Notes under the pieces: generated by a model
Seen by the model: only the letters and a program-made list of their open reading frames with translations
The model's database searches: none
What the model was told of the DNA's origin: nothing
Shown here: piece after piece, positions 42,132 to 50,331 of the stretch
Layout of the letters: every line of letters begins with the position of its first letter
Position numbering within the stretch: the stretch's first letter is position 1
Program-made: the position numbers and the translations under genes
Origin: Acidobacteriaceae bacterium
GTDB taxonomy: Bacteria; Acidobacteriota; Terriglobia; Terriglobales; Acidobacteriaceae
Length of the DNA: 64,000 bases
Direction of reading: 5' to 3'
Assembly: GCA_030041435.1 (NCBI GenBank)
Contig: JASHNW010000050.1
Location: forward strand, 150,019-214,018

Positions 42132-42926
42132 TTGGATCTGAAACTCGCGGGAAAAACTGCGCTGGTCACGGGCTCGACGGCGGGCATTGGTTTGGCCATC
42201 GCGCAATCGCTGGCTGGTGAAGGCGCCCACGTCTATGTCAACGGGCGCACGCAGCAGCGCGTAGGTGAAGCCCTCGTCGCCATCCGCTCGCAGGTCGACG
42301 CAGCAAAGGTTGACGGTATCGTCGCGGATTTTTCCAGTGCGGCCGGCGCGGAAACGGTTATCGCAAAACTTGCCGCCGTCGATGTGCTGGTGAACAATGT
42401 CGGCATCTTCGAGCCTAAGCCCTTCGCCGAGATTCCCGACGCCGACTGGTACCGCTTCTTCGAAGTCAACGTCATGAGCGGCGTGCGCCTGTCGCGCCAT
42501 TACCTGGCCGGCATGCTCGCGAAAAACTGGGGCCGCATCATTTTCATCTCGAGTGAGTCAGCGGTGCAGATTCCGGCGGAGATGGTCCACTACGGGATGA
42601 CGAAGACCGCACAGGTGGCGGTGGCGCGCGGCATCGCCGAGTCCGTGCCAGGGACGGGCGTCACCGTGAACAGCATCCTGGCCGGCCCAACCGCTTCAGA
42701 AGGCGTGGGGGGCTTCGTGGAGGCGATGGCGAAGCAGCAGAACAAGTCCAGGGAGGAAGTCGAGAAGGCGTTCTTCGAATATGCGCGGCCCTCGTCCCTG
42801 CTGCGGCGCTTCGCCACTGTCGATGAAGTCGCAGCCATGGTTACCTATGTTGCCGGCGAGAGCTCGTCGGCGACCAATGGAGCGGCGCTTCGTGTGGATG
42901 GGGGCGTTATCCGAGCCATTCTCTGA
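42132..42926 (+). CDS. SDR-family NAD(P)-dependent oxidoreductase
   Basis: A 264-residue short-chain dehydrogenase/reductase. TGSTAGIG (13-20) is the cofactor loop, NNVG (88-91) the structural motif, and Ser140/Ser141 with Tyr154-x3-Lys158 (YGMTK) the catalytic set. The C-terminus ends DGGVIRAIL. A GGGAGG at 42121-42126 lies 5 bases before the TTG at 42132; upstream starts exist but lack this signal. It follows the prenyltransferase by 75 bases and overlaps nothing. Substrate cannot be deduced. Confidence 0.9.
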   Translation: MDLKLAGKTALVTGSTAGIGLAIAQSLAGEGAHVYVNGRTQQRVGEALVAIRSQVDAAKVDGIVADFSSAAGAETVIAKLAAVDVLVNNVGIFEPKPFAEIPDADWYRFFEVNVMSGVRLSRHYLAGMLAKNWGRIIFISSESAVQIPAEMVHYGMTKTAQVAVARGIAESVPGTGVTVNSILAGPTASEGVGGFVEAMAKQQNKSREEVEKAFFEYARPSSLLRRFATVDEVAAMVTYVAGESSSATNGAALRVDGGVIRAIL

Positions 42927-42939
42927 ATGGGCTCGCCGC

Positions 42940-43494
42940 CTACTTCGAATCGGCGTCCTTCGGCAGTTCCAGCGACACCAACCCGAATTTTGTCTTTCCG
43001 TCCTGCGTCGTGTCGATGCCGACGATCCGGAACCGCTGCGGCGAGCCGGCTCGCAGCTCGTGATCCGCGTCGCCGCTCCCGTTCACTTCCACATGCCCGC
43101 CGTGCTGGCTGGAGCAAGTGAGGCCGCTGCTGGTCACCGTCAGGTTGCCGACCGCCTGCCCATGCACGCACTCCAGCACTTCGCCGTACTTCGCCAGCGG
43201 CCTGCGGTAGAACGCGAGCACCTGCTCCGCCGAATCGCTGGTTTCGTAACTCGCGACCTGCAGGCTGAAGTGAAAACTGTTCAGCGCAAATCCCAGATTG
43301 GCCGCGGACGAGTCGCTGTCCTTCTCCTTGTACGGCGTAGCCCCGGGATACACCGGCAGCCCAATCTCCTTCGCCGTCGCATGGCCGTTGGCGTGTACGT
43401 TCAGGCTGAAGTCGGAATCCTGCGCGTACGCCGCGCCCGCCAGCACCAGAACTGCACCCAGCGTAGCCACCGAAAACTGAGTTCTCCGTCTCAT
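42940..43494 (-). CDS. exported protein of unknown function
   Basis: A 184-residue protein with signal peptide (MRRRTQFSVATLGAVLVLAGAAYAQ). The mature part contains NGHATAKEIGLPVYPGATPYKEKDSDSSAANLGF, VASYETSDSAEQVLAFYRRPLAKYGEVLEC and VTSSGLTCSSQHGG, where the 'YPGA...YxxxDS' pattern with a downstream FYRxxL helix is common in acidobacterial and other secreted proteins of unknown role. Two Cys (in VLECVHG and LTCSS) could pair. It is convergent with the SDR gene, 13 bases apart. Confidence 0.8.
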   Translation of the reverse strand: MRRRTQFSVATLGAVLVLAGAAYAQDSDFSLNVHANGHATAKEIGLPVYPGATPYKEKDSDSSAANLGFALNSFHFSLQVASYETSDSAEQVLAFYRRPLAKYGEVLECVHGQAVGNLTVTSSGLTCSSQHGGHVEVNGSGDADHELRAGSPQRFRIVGIDTTQDGKTKFGLVSLELPKDADSK

Positions 43495-43539
43495 AAAGCT
43501 CCTTGTCAGCAGTTACGCTGGCCCCAGCGTTCCGGTTCC

Positions 43540-43740
43540 TGCCCGGTGGTTCTTCTTCACGCGTATCCCGCCCGCATCGGGCATCGTTCCACAGTACGCG
43601 GCCCTCGGTCGCGCGCGTGATCGTCGCCAAAATGCTCATCAGTGTCGTCCTGCCAGCCCCATTCGGACCCAGCAGGCCCGGCGCGACATCCAGATGGAGA
43701 GGATCAACCGGAATTATCGTTTCCCGGTTGCCAGTTATGA
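43540..43740 (-). pseudogene. remnant of an ABC transporter ATP-binding protein (Walker A region only)
   Basis: On the minus strand a frame reads ...VDPLHLDVAPGLLGPNGAG followed by RTTLMSILATITRATEGRVLW. This is the N-terminal nucleotide-binding part of an ABC ATPase, with Walker A GPNGAGRTT (Lys replaced by Arg) and two or three residues missing before LLGPNG. The remainder of the domain (Q-loop, signature LSGGQ, Walker B) is absent, so only about 55-65 of more than 220 residues remain. It is embedded between two unrelated genes and is a decayed fragment. The wider open frame around it is not a gene. Confidence 0.75.
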
Positions 43741-43776
43741 AGTCATCTGGTCGGCAGTTTCCCAAGCGACGGCCTG

Positions 43777-44544
43777 TTAGCAGGCTCCTGGGTTCGCCGC
43801 CTCCATCACCGCTTCCACATGAGCCGCCGTGGTGTTGATGTACACCACCCCGCCCGCCTCGAACGACGCGCGCGAGCGCATCTGAGGAAACGCCAGCGGC
43901 AGCTCCGTGCACGCCAGGCTCACCAGCGGTTGGCCGCGAAACTGTCCTGTGAACGCGGTCCTCGCCAGGCTGCCCACTCGCTCTGCCATGCCCTCCACCT
44001 GGCCACGCTGCAGCTCCTCGATCAGCTGCAGCGTCGCTGCCCGCTCCACTTCGTGCGCCGGCCCCGCAGCTTCCATCCCATGCTTTGCAAACCCCTTGCG
44101 GAATCTGTCCGAGTCCATGGTCAGCGCCGTTCCCAGGATCAGCACCTGGCGCGCCCCGATGCGCGCGCGAACGCGTGCCGCCTCCTGCGCCGCGGCGTCC
44201 ACAATGCTCACCACAGGGATCCCCACGCCGCGCACGATCTCCTTCAGCCGGTGATGCGGCGTGTTCGCGGCCAGCAACGCCACCTCCGCGCCGCTCGCCT
44301 CCAGTCGCCTGAGTGCCGCGCGATGATACTCGTCGAAGCGCGCCCACGATCCCTCATCTCCATCCGTCCCGAGCCACGCAAACGCCGTCGCCAGATCGAG
44401 GCTTTCGATCGCTATCTCCGGCATCGGCGCCGTGCCCATCCCGCCCTTTGCGATGTGCCGCTCTTCGCACCGCCGGCAAATCTCCGCGTAGTACTCCACC
44501 GTCGATCGCCAGCCGATGCCGCCCACGATACCGATTTTTTTCAT
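43777..44544 (-). CDS. aspartate/glutamate racemase family protein
   Basis: A 255-residue protein. KKIGIVGGIGWRSTVEYY opens the fold and GQPLVSLACTELPL carries the second catalytic Cys. The first catalytic position, usually Cys in a CNT-x-H motif or Thr in YgeA-type enzymes, is Ala here (LLAANTPHH), so conventional two-base racemisation is in doubt. The family interconverts L- and D-forms of acidic or other amino acids, some members being only hydrolases or isomerases. ATG 44544 is the start; an upstream in-frame ATG at 44586 adds 14 residues without family likeness. It lies 63 bases downstream of the PEP-mutase-like gene, same strand. Confidence 0.82.
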   Translation of the reverse strand: MKKIGIVGGIGWRSTVEYYAEICRRCEERHIAKGGMGTAPMPEIAIESLDLATAFAWLGTDGDEGSWARFDEYHRAALRRLEASGAEVALLAANTPHHRLKEIVRGVGIPVVSIVDAAAQEAARVRARIGARQVLILGTALTMDSDRFRKGFAKHGMEAAGPAHEVERAATLQLIEELQRGQVEGMAERVGSLARTAFTGQFRGQPLVSLACTELPLAFPQMRSRASFEAGGVVYINTTAAHVEAVMEAANPGAC

Positions 44545-44607
44545 CGGGGTTTCCAGGATTCGTTTGCACAGCGCGGCGCCGCTCATTTTCGCAGTTTGCC
44601 GCGCGGA

Positions 44608-45429
44608 CTATTGTCTGAACATTGCGTTGAGGTCGTGTAAACCGGCCGCTTTCTTCGCAAATTTAAACGTGCCCTTTCCCTGCATTTCCCTGGCCGCAGC
44701 CTGCACCGCGGCCAGCGCCGTGCGCGCCAGCGCGCTGCCCACGCTGACGCGTTTGACGCCGAGCTCCGACAGTTCCGCCAGGCTCAGTTCCACACCGCTC
44801 AGACCCATCAGCACATTTACCGGGCGATCCACCGAGCGCACCACGGCCGCAATATCTTCTTTGCTCCGCAGCCCCGGCGCATACAGCACGTCCGCGCCCG
44901 CCTCCTGATAGGTCCGCAGCCGATGAATCGTGTCGTTGAGATCCGCGCGGCCGTAGAGATAGTTCTCCGCGCGCGCCGTCAGCGTAAACGGAAACGGCAG
45001 CGCCCGCGCCGCTTCCGCCGCGGCCAGGATCCGCTCGATCGCCAGCTCGATGTCGTAGATCGGCTTGTCAGGGTTCTGCGTCGCGTCCTCGATCGATCCG
45101 CCCACCAGGCCGGCTGCCGCGCCCAGCCGGATCGTCTCCGCCACCGTCTCCGGCGCATGGCCGAATCCGTTCTCCAGATCGCCGCTCACCGGCAGCGGCG
45201 TCGCTGCAACGATCTCCGCAACATGCTTCATAGCCGCATCGCGCCCGATTTCCCCATCCGCTTTGCCCAGCGAGAACGCGCAGCCCGCGCTCGTCGTCGC
45301 CAGCGCCGCGAAGCCCGCATGCGCCAGCAGTTTCGCCGTTCCCGCATCCCACGGGTTGGGAATGATGAAAGCGCTCTCGCGCTGATGCAGCGCCTGAAAT
45401 GCGCGCCCCTTCTCACTCTGCGTTGCCAT
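44608..45429 (-). CDS. isocitrate lyase / PEP mutase superfamily protein
   Basis: A 273-residue (beta/alpha)8 protein. NPWDAGTAKLLAHAGFAALATTSAG, the metal-binding SGDLENGFG and the SIEDATQNP segment are typical of the oxaloacetate decarboxylase / PEP mutase / methylisocitrate lyase group. The absence of the KKCGH motif of isocitrate lyase excludes ICL itself. The group cleaves or forms C-C or C-P bonds in 2-oxoacids; the closest lookalikes are annotated as oxaloacetate decarboxylases, but the substrate is not established. It lies 6 bases downstream of the NIPSNAP gene and 63 bases upstream of the racemase-like gene on the same strand. Confidence 0.85.
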   Translation of the reverse strand: MATQSEKGRAFQALHQRESAFIIPNPWDAGTAKLLAHAGFAALATTSAGCAFSLGKADGEIGRDAAMKHVAEIVAATPLPVSGDLENGFGHAPETVAETIRLGAAAGLVGGSIEDATQNPDKPIYDIELAIERILAAAEAARALPFPFTLTARAENYLYGRADLNDTIHRLRTYQEAGADVLYAPGLRSKEDIAAVVRSVDRPVNVLMGLSGVELSLAELSELGVKRVSVGSALARTALAAVQAAAREMQGKGTFKFAKKAAGLHDLNAMFRQ

Positions 45430-45435
45430 CGCGAA

Positions 45436-45780
45436 TTACTCCTGTGCCCTGGATGCGCCGAACCTGCACAAAGTCCCCTCCACAGTTTCCACGAAGTTCC
45501 GCTCTTCGCGCAGGATCAACCGCATTCTTTCCGCCATCGCAAAGTTTTCCCGCGCCTCCGCATCCGTTCGCAGCCGTGCGCGATACGCCTCGTACGCGGC
45601 CAGATTGTCGAACCCTATCAGCCCCCAGGCAACATCGTTCGTCCCCTCAGAGGGCAGAAAGTATCCCAGCAGCTGCCCTCCGCAGCGCGGAATGATGCGG
45701 CCCCAGTTCTCTGCGTATTGCCGGAAAGCCTCTCGTTGAAATGGATCGATCTGGTAGCGAATCACACACGTTACCCTCAT
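45436..45780 (-). CDS. NIPSNAP-family protein
   Basis: A 114-residue ferredoxin-like-fold protein. [43 protein letters not shown] is the NIPSNAP N-terminal half, and the [19 protein letters not shown] end matches the C-terminal helix and strand. Such proteins are of unknown or varied function; some bind small organic substrates. GGAG lies about 7 bases before ATG 45780; the open frame continues 24 codons upstream without family likeness. It is the first gene of a unit with the PEP-mutase-like gene, and is divergent from the ArsR-type regulator, which may control it. Confidence 0.83.
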   Translation of the reverse strand: MRVTCVIRYQIDPFQREAFRQYAENWGRIIPRCGGQLLGYFLPSEGTNDVAWGLIGFDNLAAYEAYRARLRTDAEARENFAMAERMRLILREERNFVETVEGTLCRFGASRAQE

Positions 45781-45902
45781 TTGCAACTCCTCTCCGACGA
45801 AAATCCGCAGGCTCCGCCCGCGCGGCGTCGGCGCTCCTTCCACAGCAGCCATGCGCGATCGCCTTGCGCCGATTCATTGCCGGGATCAGTATGCGGTTTG
45901 CC

Positions 45903-45925
45903 TTACCGCAACACTTCGTTTACCG
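45903..45925. promoter_or_regulatory. TTACCG direct repeat in the NIPSNAP/ArsR divergent region
   Basis: TTACCG occurs at 45903-45908 and again at 45920-45925, 17 bases apart (about one and a half to two helical turns), between the divergent NIPSNAP and ArsR-type genes, 8-30 bases before the regulator's ATG. It is a candidate operator for the regulator, not confirmed. Confidence 0.35.
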
Positions 45926-45932
45926 TAAAATA

Positions 45933-46625
45933 ATGGAATTCAACGTCGACGCCGCAGTCTCCCGCATCGCCTCGGCCATCGGCGAGCCGGCGCGGACGCG
46001 CATGCTCTACTGCCTGATGGAGGGCCCGGCGCGCACCAGCACCGAACTGGCCATTGTCGCGGAGGTCACGCCCTCCACCGCCAGCGTCCATCTCAGCCGC
46101 CTGAAGGAGGACAACCTTGTCCGCGTCTTCGTGCAGGGCCGTCACCGCTACTACTCGGTGGCTTCGCCCGCTGTCGCACGCGCACTGGAAGGCCTGAGCG
46201 TTCTCGCCGGACGGCCGCGCGCCGGCTTTGTGCCCTCCACGCCCGTCCACCTTCGGGCCGCGCGCAGCTGCTACGATCACATGGCCGGCGCCATCGCCGT
46301 TTCGCTTCACGACCGGTTCATCGCCGCCGGCTGGCTGCAGATTGCGCGCAAAAGCGACGCCTACGATCTGACCTCGGAAGGCGCTCGCGCGCTCCACGAT
46401 CTCGGCGTGGATGTCGACGCAGCCCGCGCCCAGCGGCGCCGCTTCGCCTTTGCCTGTCTCGACTGGTCGGAGCGGCGGCCGCATGTCGGCGGCGCACTGG
46501 GGGCTGCGGTGCTTCATCTGGCACTGAAGAAAAGGTGGGTCGCGCGCGAGCTCGACAGCCGCGCGCTCTCCATCACCAGCCTCGGCCGGCGCGAGCTGCA
46601 CGCCCGCTTCGCCCTCGAGATCTAA
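45933..46625 (+). CDS. ArsR-family winged-helix transcriptional regulator
   Basis: A 230-residue protein. The N-terminal wHTH (AVSRIASAIGEPARTRMLYCLMEGPARTSTELAIVAEVTPSTASVHLSRLKEDNLVRVFVQGRHRYYSVA) matches ArsR regulators; the recognition helix begins STASVHL. There are Cys residues (YCLMEG, Cys at about 26; SCYDHM) but not in a recognised metal-binding motif. The C-terminal half (to LHARFALEI) is an extra domain of about 110 residues seen in a subgroup of such regulators and may bind a small molecule. ATG 45933 is the start. It is divergent from the NIPSNAP/PEP-mutase operon and may repress it. Confidence 0.85.
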   Translation: MEFNVDAAVSRIASAIGEPARTRMLYCLMEGPARTSTELAIVAEVTPSTASVHLSRLKEDNLVRVFVQGRHRYYSVASPAVARALEGLSVLAGRPRAGFVPSTPVHLRAARSCYDHMAGAIAVSLHDRFIAAGWLQIARKSDAYDLTSEGARALHDLGVDVDAARAQRRRFAFACLDWSERRPHVGGALGAAVLHLALKKRWVARELDSRALSITSLGRRELHARFALEI

Positions 46626-46643
46626 AGCGAAGCAGGTTGCCGC

Positions 46644-49600
46644 TCACCACAGCAGCTTTGCAGCGAACTGTACCTGCCGCGAGGTGGTCGACGTGCTGGT
46701 GATGACGCCGGCCGTCGGGGATACTCCAGAAGGCGTGAACACGACCAGGTTCGGCGTGTTGAAGTTCGCCCGGTTGAGGATATTGAAGAGCTCTCCGCGC
46801 AGTTGCAGACTCAGGCGCTCGTGCAGCGTCGTGTCCTTCAGCATGGAGAAATCCCACGTCGCCAGCCCCGGCCCGGTCAGAGTGTCGCGTCCCAGGTTGC
46901 CGTAAAAGCCGCTCCCCGATGGCGGCGCGAGAAACGCCGCGGGATTGAACCACTGCGTCGCCTTGCCCACGATCGCCGGCCCGGTGAACGCCGGGTTCGC
47001 GAAGGGGCGGACAGGATTCTTCGTGTCGCCGTTGTTCGATGGGTTGTAACTGAGCTGAGGCGTGAAGGGGAAGCCGGCCTGCAGCGTCACAATGGAGTTC
47101 GCCGTCCACCCGCCGACGAAATCGTTGGTGAGGTGGCCTGCTCCTCCCATGAACTGGTGGCTGGTTCCGAAGGGCAGCTGATAGATCGCGTCGATCACGC
47201 CCACGTTGCGCACGTCGTAGGTGGCCGGGCCCCAGTCAGCGCGAATGTCCGACGGGTTCGAGGCCAGCCCCGGCGCATTGCCCGCCGCCGTTGCGTTCAG
47301 CGAGTCGCCATCGTCCATCGCCTTCGACCACGTGTAGACCCCACGCAGCATCAGCCCTTCGCTCAGCCGGTGATTCGCGTCCACCTCCAGCCCGTTATAC
47401 GAGCTGTCTCCCACGGACCACCACGCCCACGCCGCGGCCAGCGCCGGATTGGCGAGCGGCGTGCCTGAAGGGATGTAATACGCTCCCGCCGGGACCGCCG
47501 CGCCTGCCAGGGGCGCGGGAAAATCGCTCGGGTAGGCCGCGGGGCAGGGAGCCGCCGGGCATTTGGCCGCCGCCGGCTCATTGTCATCGAGGCTCACGAT
47601 CTGGTGATAGCCATGCGACCCCACATAGCCCACGGTCAGGGCCGTGTTCGGCGTCAGTTCCCGCTCTACGCGCAGCGACCACGACTCCAGAGTTGGCGTC
47701 CGCATATCCGGCTGCACGCCCGCCGGCGCAACCTTCGCCTTCGCGGGAATCACCGTCGTCGACAACGGGAAGTCAGACACCGGAAGACCGGAGATGCCGT
47801 AGGAAGGATTGAACGGCGCATTCTGATCCATGCGATAGCCGAGCGCGTCCTGCATGTCGTTGTAGAGGCCGAACCCGGCGCGCACCACCGTCTTCGTTCC
47901 CCATGGGCTCCACGCCAGCCCGATGCGCGGCTGGGGCAGGAACTTCGCATGGTTCACGGTAAAGGTGGAGTTTCCAATATGCGGCTGCGTCTGGATCACT
48001 CCATCGGTGAAAACAAAAGACGCCGCTCGCCCATGTGCTTCGTTCCATCCCGTCGTGAAGCCGTCGCGGAATCCCAGGGACAGCTCGACTCTCGGCGACA
48101 GCCGCATCACGTCCTGCGCGTACCAGGCGCCCAGCAGGGAGCGCCAGTTCATCTCCGTTGGCGCAGGATCGTACGCAAAACTGCCCACCGTGCCGGACAG
48201 GAACTGCTGCAGCCCCGTAAATGTCGCCTGACCGAACTGCGTCAGCGCCAGGTCTTCGTTCGCCTGCAAATTCTGCAGCCAGATGCCCGCGCTTAGATTG
48301 TGCCGCCCCCGCGTCCACGTCGCGTCGTCCTGATACGTATAGAGGTTGCGCGCGATGTGCAGATCGCTGCCCACATTGCTGCCCGCCAGGCTCACCTGTG
48401 CCGCCGGATTGGCCGCCGCGCTGCCGCCCACCACCACCGCGCCTACCGGCTTGCCGGTCACAAATCCGCCCACGCCGGCCGCCGGTGTGCCCGGTGTTGG
48501 CTCGCCGGTGTAGAAATACGCCGCGCGCGAATAGCCGAAGCGCGCCGTATTCAGCAGCGCCGGCGAAAACACGTGTGTCTCTTCGAGGCTCAGCACCTGC
48601 TCCCGCAGGTTCTCGAGGTCCGTGCTGTACAGGTCGGTGCTGGTCGGCGTCACGTCGTTGCTGTCATCGATGGTGTAAACGCCGGTCAGCATATCCTGCG
48701 CGGAAAACACCTCGTCCAGGCGCAGCGTGCCAAAGTCGTCGCGGATCGTCTGCAGCGGATCGTTAAACGCCTCGGCGATCCCGCCAAAATCCGGCGCTCC
48801 GGCGCTCTGCACCGGCCACAGCGCCAGCAGCGGCGCCACGCTCGGGGCAACGCCGACGTCAACCAGCCCGGACGCAGGGCATGGATTGGGCGCCGGCGAC
48901 ACCAGTTTGCAGGGCAAATAGCCGGCCCGCGCGTTCGTATCCGGAACCAGGTCCACGCCTGTCTGGTGCAGATGCTGGCGAAATCCTTCGTAATTCCCAA
49001 ACGCAAACGTCTGATTCTTCCGCACGGGTCCGCCCAGGGATGCGCCGAACTGATTGCGCTGGAACGGCGGCGCCGTGCTGCGGTCGAAGTAATTCCGCGC
49101 GTCGAAGACGTCATTGCGCAGGAACTCATACGCCGACCCGTGCATTGTATTGGTGCCGCCTTCGGTGACAATTAATACCTGCGCCCCGGAGCGTTTGCCG
49201 TACTCCGCCCCGTAGGTATCGCGCAGCACGCTGAACTCCTGCACCGCGTCCACGCCCAGCAGCTCCTGGCTGGTTCCGCCCGGCTGCATGTTGTTCTCCG
49301 CCGCGCCCGTAAATTCCACGCCGTTCAGAAGGAAGAGATTCTGCTGCGGACGATTCCCCGATACAGAGAAGTTATTTCCAACCGTCGAATTCGAAACTCC
49401 GATGCCGCCCGTCTTCTCCGCTGTAAAGTTCACCACGCCGGGATTCAGCGTGAGCAACTGATCGAAGCTGCGCCCGTTCAGCGGCAGATCCTTCACCTGC
49501 TCCCTGCCCACCAGCCCGGAAATATCCGTGGTGGTCACGCTCACCATCGGCACATCGTCGTGGATCTCCACCTGCTGCTGCACGGCGCCCACCTGCAGCC

Positions 49601-49961
49601 GCAGGTTCGCGGTCGCGTCCTGCCCAACGACCAGATGAATGCCGGTCCGGACCTCCTTAGAGAATCCCTGCTGGCTGGCCGTCACCTCGTAATCACCCAC
49701 CGGCAACGACAGCACCTGGTACCGCCCTGAGCTGTCCGTCACCGCACTGCGCTCCGCACCGGTATTCACATCTTTCACGGTTACAGTTGCGCCTGCCAGT
49801 GTGGCGCCGGAAGGATCCGTCACCGCTCCGGACAAGCCTGACGAGACCTGCGCTGCTGCGTGAGGCGCCAGGGCGGCCGCAAGCGCGAAACTCAGCGCAA
49901 GCGCCATGAGGGAGAACAGGGAACGCAAAGAAAGCGATGGCCGGCGAAATGGGGAATGCAA
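46644..49961 (-). CDS. Oar-like TonB-dependent receptor with carboxypeptidase-regulatory N-terminal domain
   Basis: A protein of about 1105 residues. Signal peptide (SLRSLFSLMALALSFALAAAL... AAAQ) is followed by a carboxypeptidase-regulatory-like beta-sandwich (TDPSGATLAGATVTVKDVNTG, YQVLSLPVGDYEVTASQQGF, about 40-120), a plug with LPLNGRSFDQLLTLNPGVV, then a barrel of many alternating strands ending QVQFAAKLLW with a terminal aromatic residue. These Oar-like receptors take up polymeric substrates in Bacteroidota and Acidobacteriota. The usual TonB box is not obvious. The start is TTG 49961: GGAGG (complement of 49967-49971) lies 5 bases before it; the frame is open to 50024. It is divergent from the tricorn protease. 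Confidence 0.88.
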   Translation of the reverse strand: MHSPFRRPSLSLRSLFSLMALALSFALAAALAPHAAAQVSSGLSGAVTDPSGATLAGATVTVKDVNTGAERSAVTDSSGRYQVLSLPVGDYEVTASQQGFSKEVRTGIHLVVGQDATANLRLQVGAVQQQVEIHDDVPMVSVTTTDISGLVGREQVKDLPLNGRSFDQLLTLNPGVVNFTAEKTGGIGVSNSTVGNNFSVSGNRPQQNLFLLNGVEFTGAAENNMQPGGTSQELLGVDAVQEFSVLRDTYGAEYGKRSGAQVLIVTEGGTNTMHGSAYEFLRNDVFDARNYFDRSTAPPFQRNQFGASLGGPVRKNQTFAFGNYEGFRQHLHQTGVDLVPDTNARAGYLPCKLVSPAPNPCPASGLVDVGVAPSVAPLLALWPVQSAGAPDFGGIAEAFNDPLQTIRDDFGTLRLDEVFSAQDMLTGVYTIDDSNDVTPTSTDLYSTDLENLREQVLSLEETHVFSPALLNTARFGYSRAAYFYTGEPTPGTPAAGVGGFVTGKPVGAVVVGGSAAANPAAQVSLAGSNVGSDLHIARNLYTYQDDATWTRGRHNLSAGIWLQNLQANEDLALTQFGQATFTGLQQFLSGTVGSFAYDPAPTEMNWRSLLGAWYAQDVMRLSPRVELSLGFRDGFTTGWNEAHGRAASFVFTDGVIQTQPHIGNSTFTVNHAKFLPQPRIGLAWSPWGTKTVVRAGFGLYNDMQDALGYRMDQNAPFNPSYGISGLPVSDFPLSTTVIPAKAKVAPAGVQPDMRTPTLESWSLRVERELTPNTALTVGYVGSHGYHQIVSLDDNEPAAAKCPAAPCPAAYPSDFPAPLAGAAVPAGAYYIPSGTPLANPALAAAWAWWSVGDSSYNGLEVDANHRLSEGLMLRGVYTWSKAMDDGDSLNATAAGNAPGLASNPSDIRADWGPATYDVRNVGVIDAIYQLPFGTSHQFMGGAGHLTNDFVGGWTANSIVTLQAGFPFTPQLSYNPSNNGDTKNPVRPFANPAFTGPAIVGKATQWFNPAAFLAPPSGSGFYGNLGRDTLTGPGLATWDFSMLKDTTLHERLSLQLRGELFNILNRANFNTPNLVVFTPSGVSPTAGVITSTSTTSRQVQFAAKLLW

Positions 49962-50331
49962 GGGAGCCTCCGAATGGACGGGTCCGCAGCCGAAAGCCTG
50001 GGGGCCGGCGGTCCGCGTCAACAAGAAAATAACGATTCAGTACAGCTTGATTCATCATATCAATACGGGTTACGCCGATCCTCTCCGGTCTTCCGGAAAG
50101 CCCACTCGGGCGCCCTGCTCGCCTTGCTGCGGTGGCCCCGGCAGACCCCGGCGCTGCTGCGTGGATCAGGTGTAAAGTCCCTCCCGGCAACATGCTGCCG
50201 TGATATCGTTATGCCACTCCTGCGGCAGCATTCCGCTGAGTACTGAATGTCCGCGTGCCCCCCTCGCGCCGTGCCCTTTCGCAGCCTGCGCGTCCGCGGA
50301 CCAAAATTTTCTGCGTCCGAGGTCTCTCTCC
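49962..50331. promoter_or_regulatory. 370-base divergent region between the TonB receptor and the tricorn protease
   Basis: No gene is supported. Its AT-rich middle (about 50023-50070) holds an inverted repeat, TTGAT (50047-50051) and ATCAA (50059-50063) spaced by 7 bases, placed where a minus-strand promoter for the receptor would lie. No certain -35/-10 pair is seen for the tricorn gene. The repeat could be an operator for a shared regulator of polymer uptake and degradation. Confidence 0.4.

Noticed and set aside
42845..44347. 500-codon minus-strand frame covering several genes
   Set aside because: It is a composite of shadow frame and the ABC remnant; only the Walker A part has meaning and it is listed as a pseudogene.
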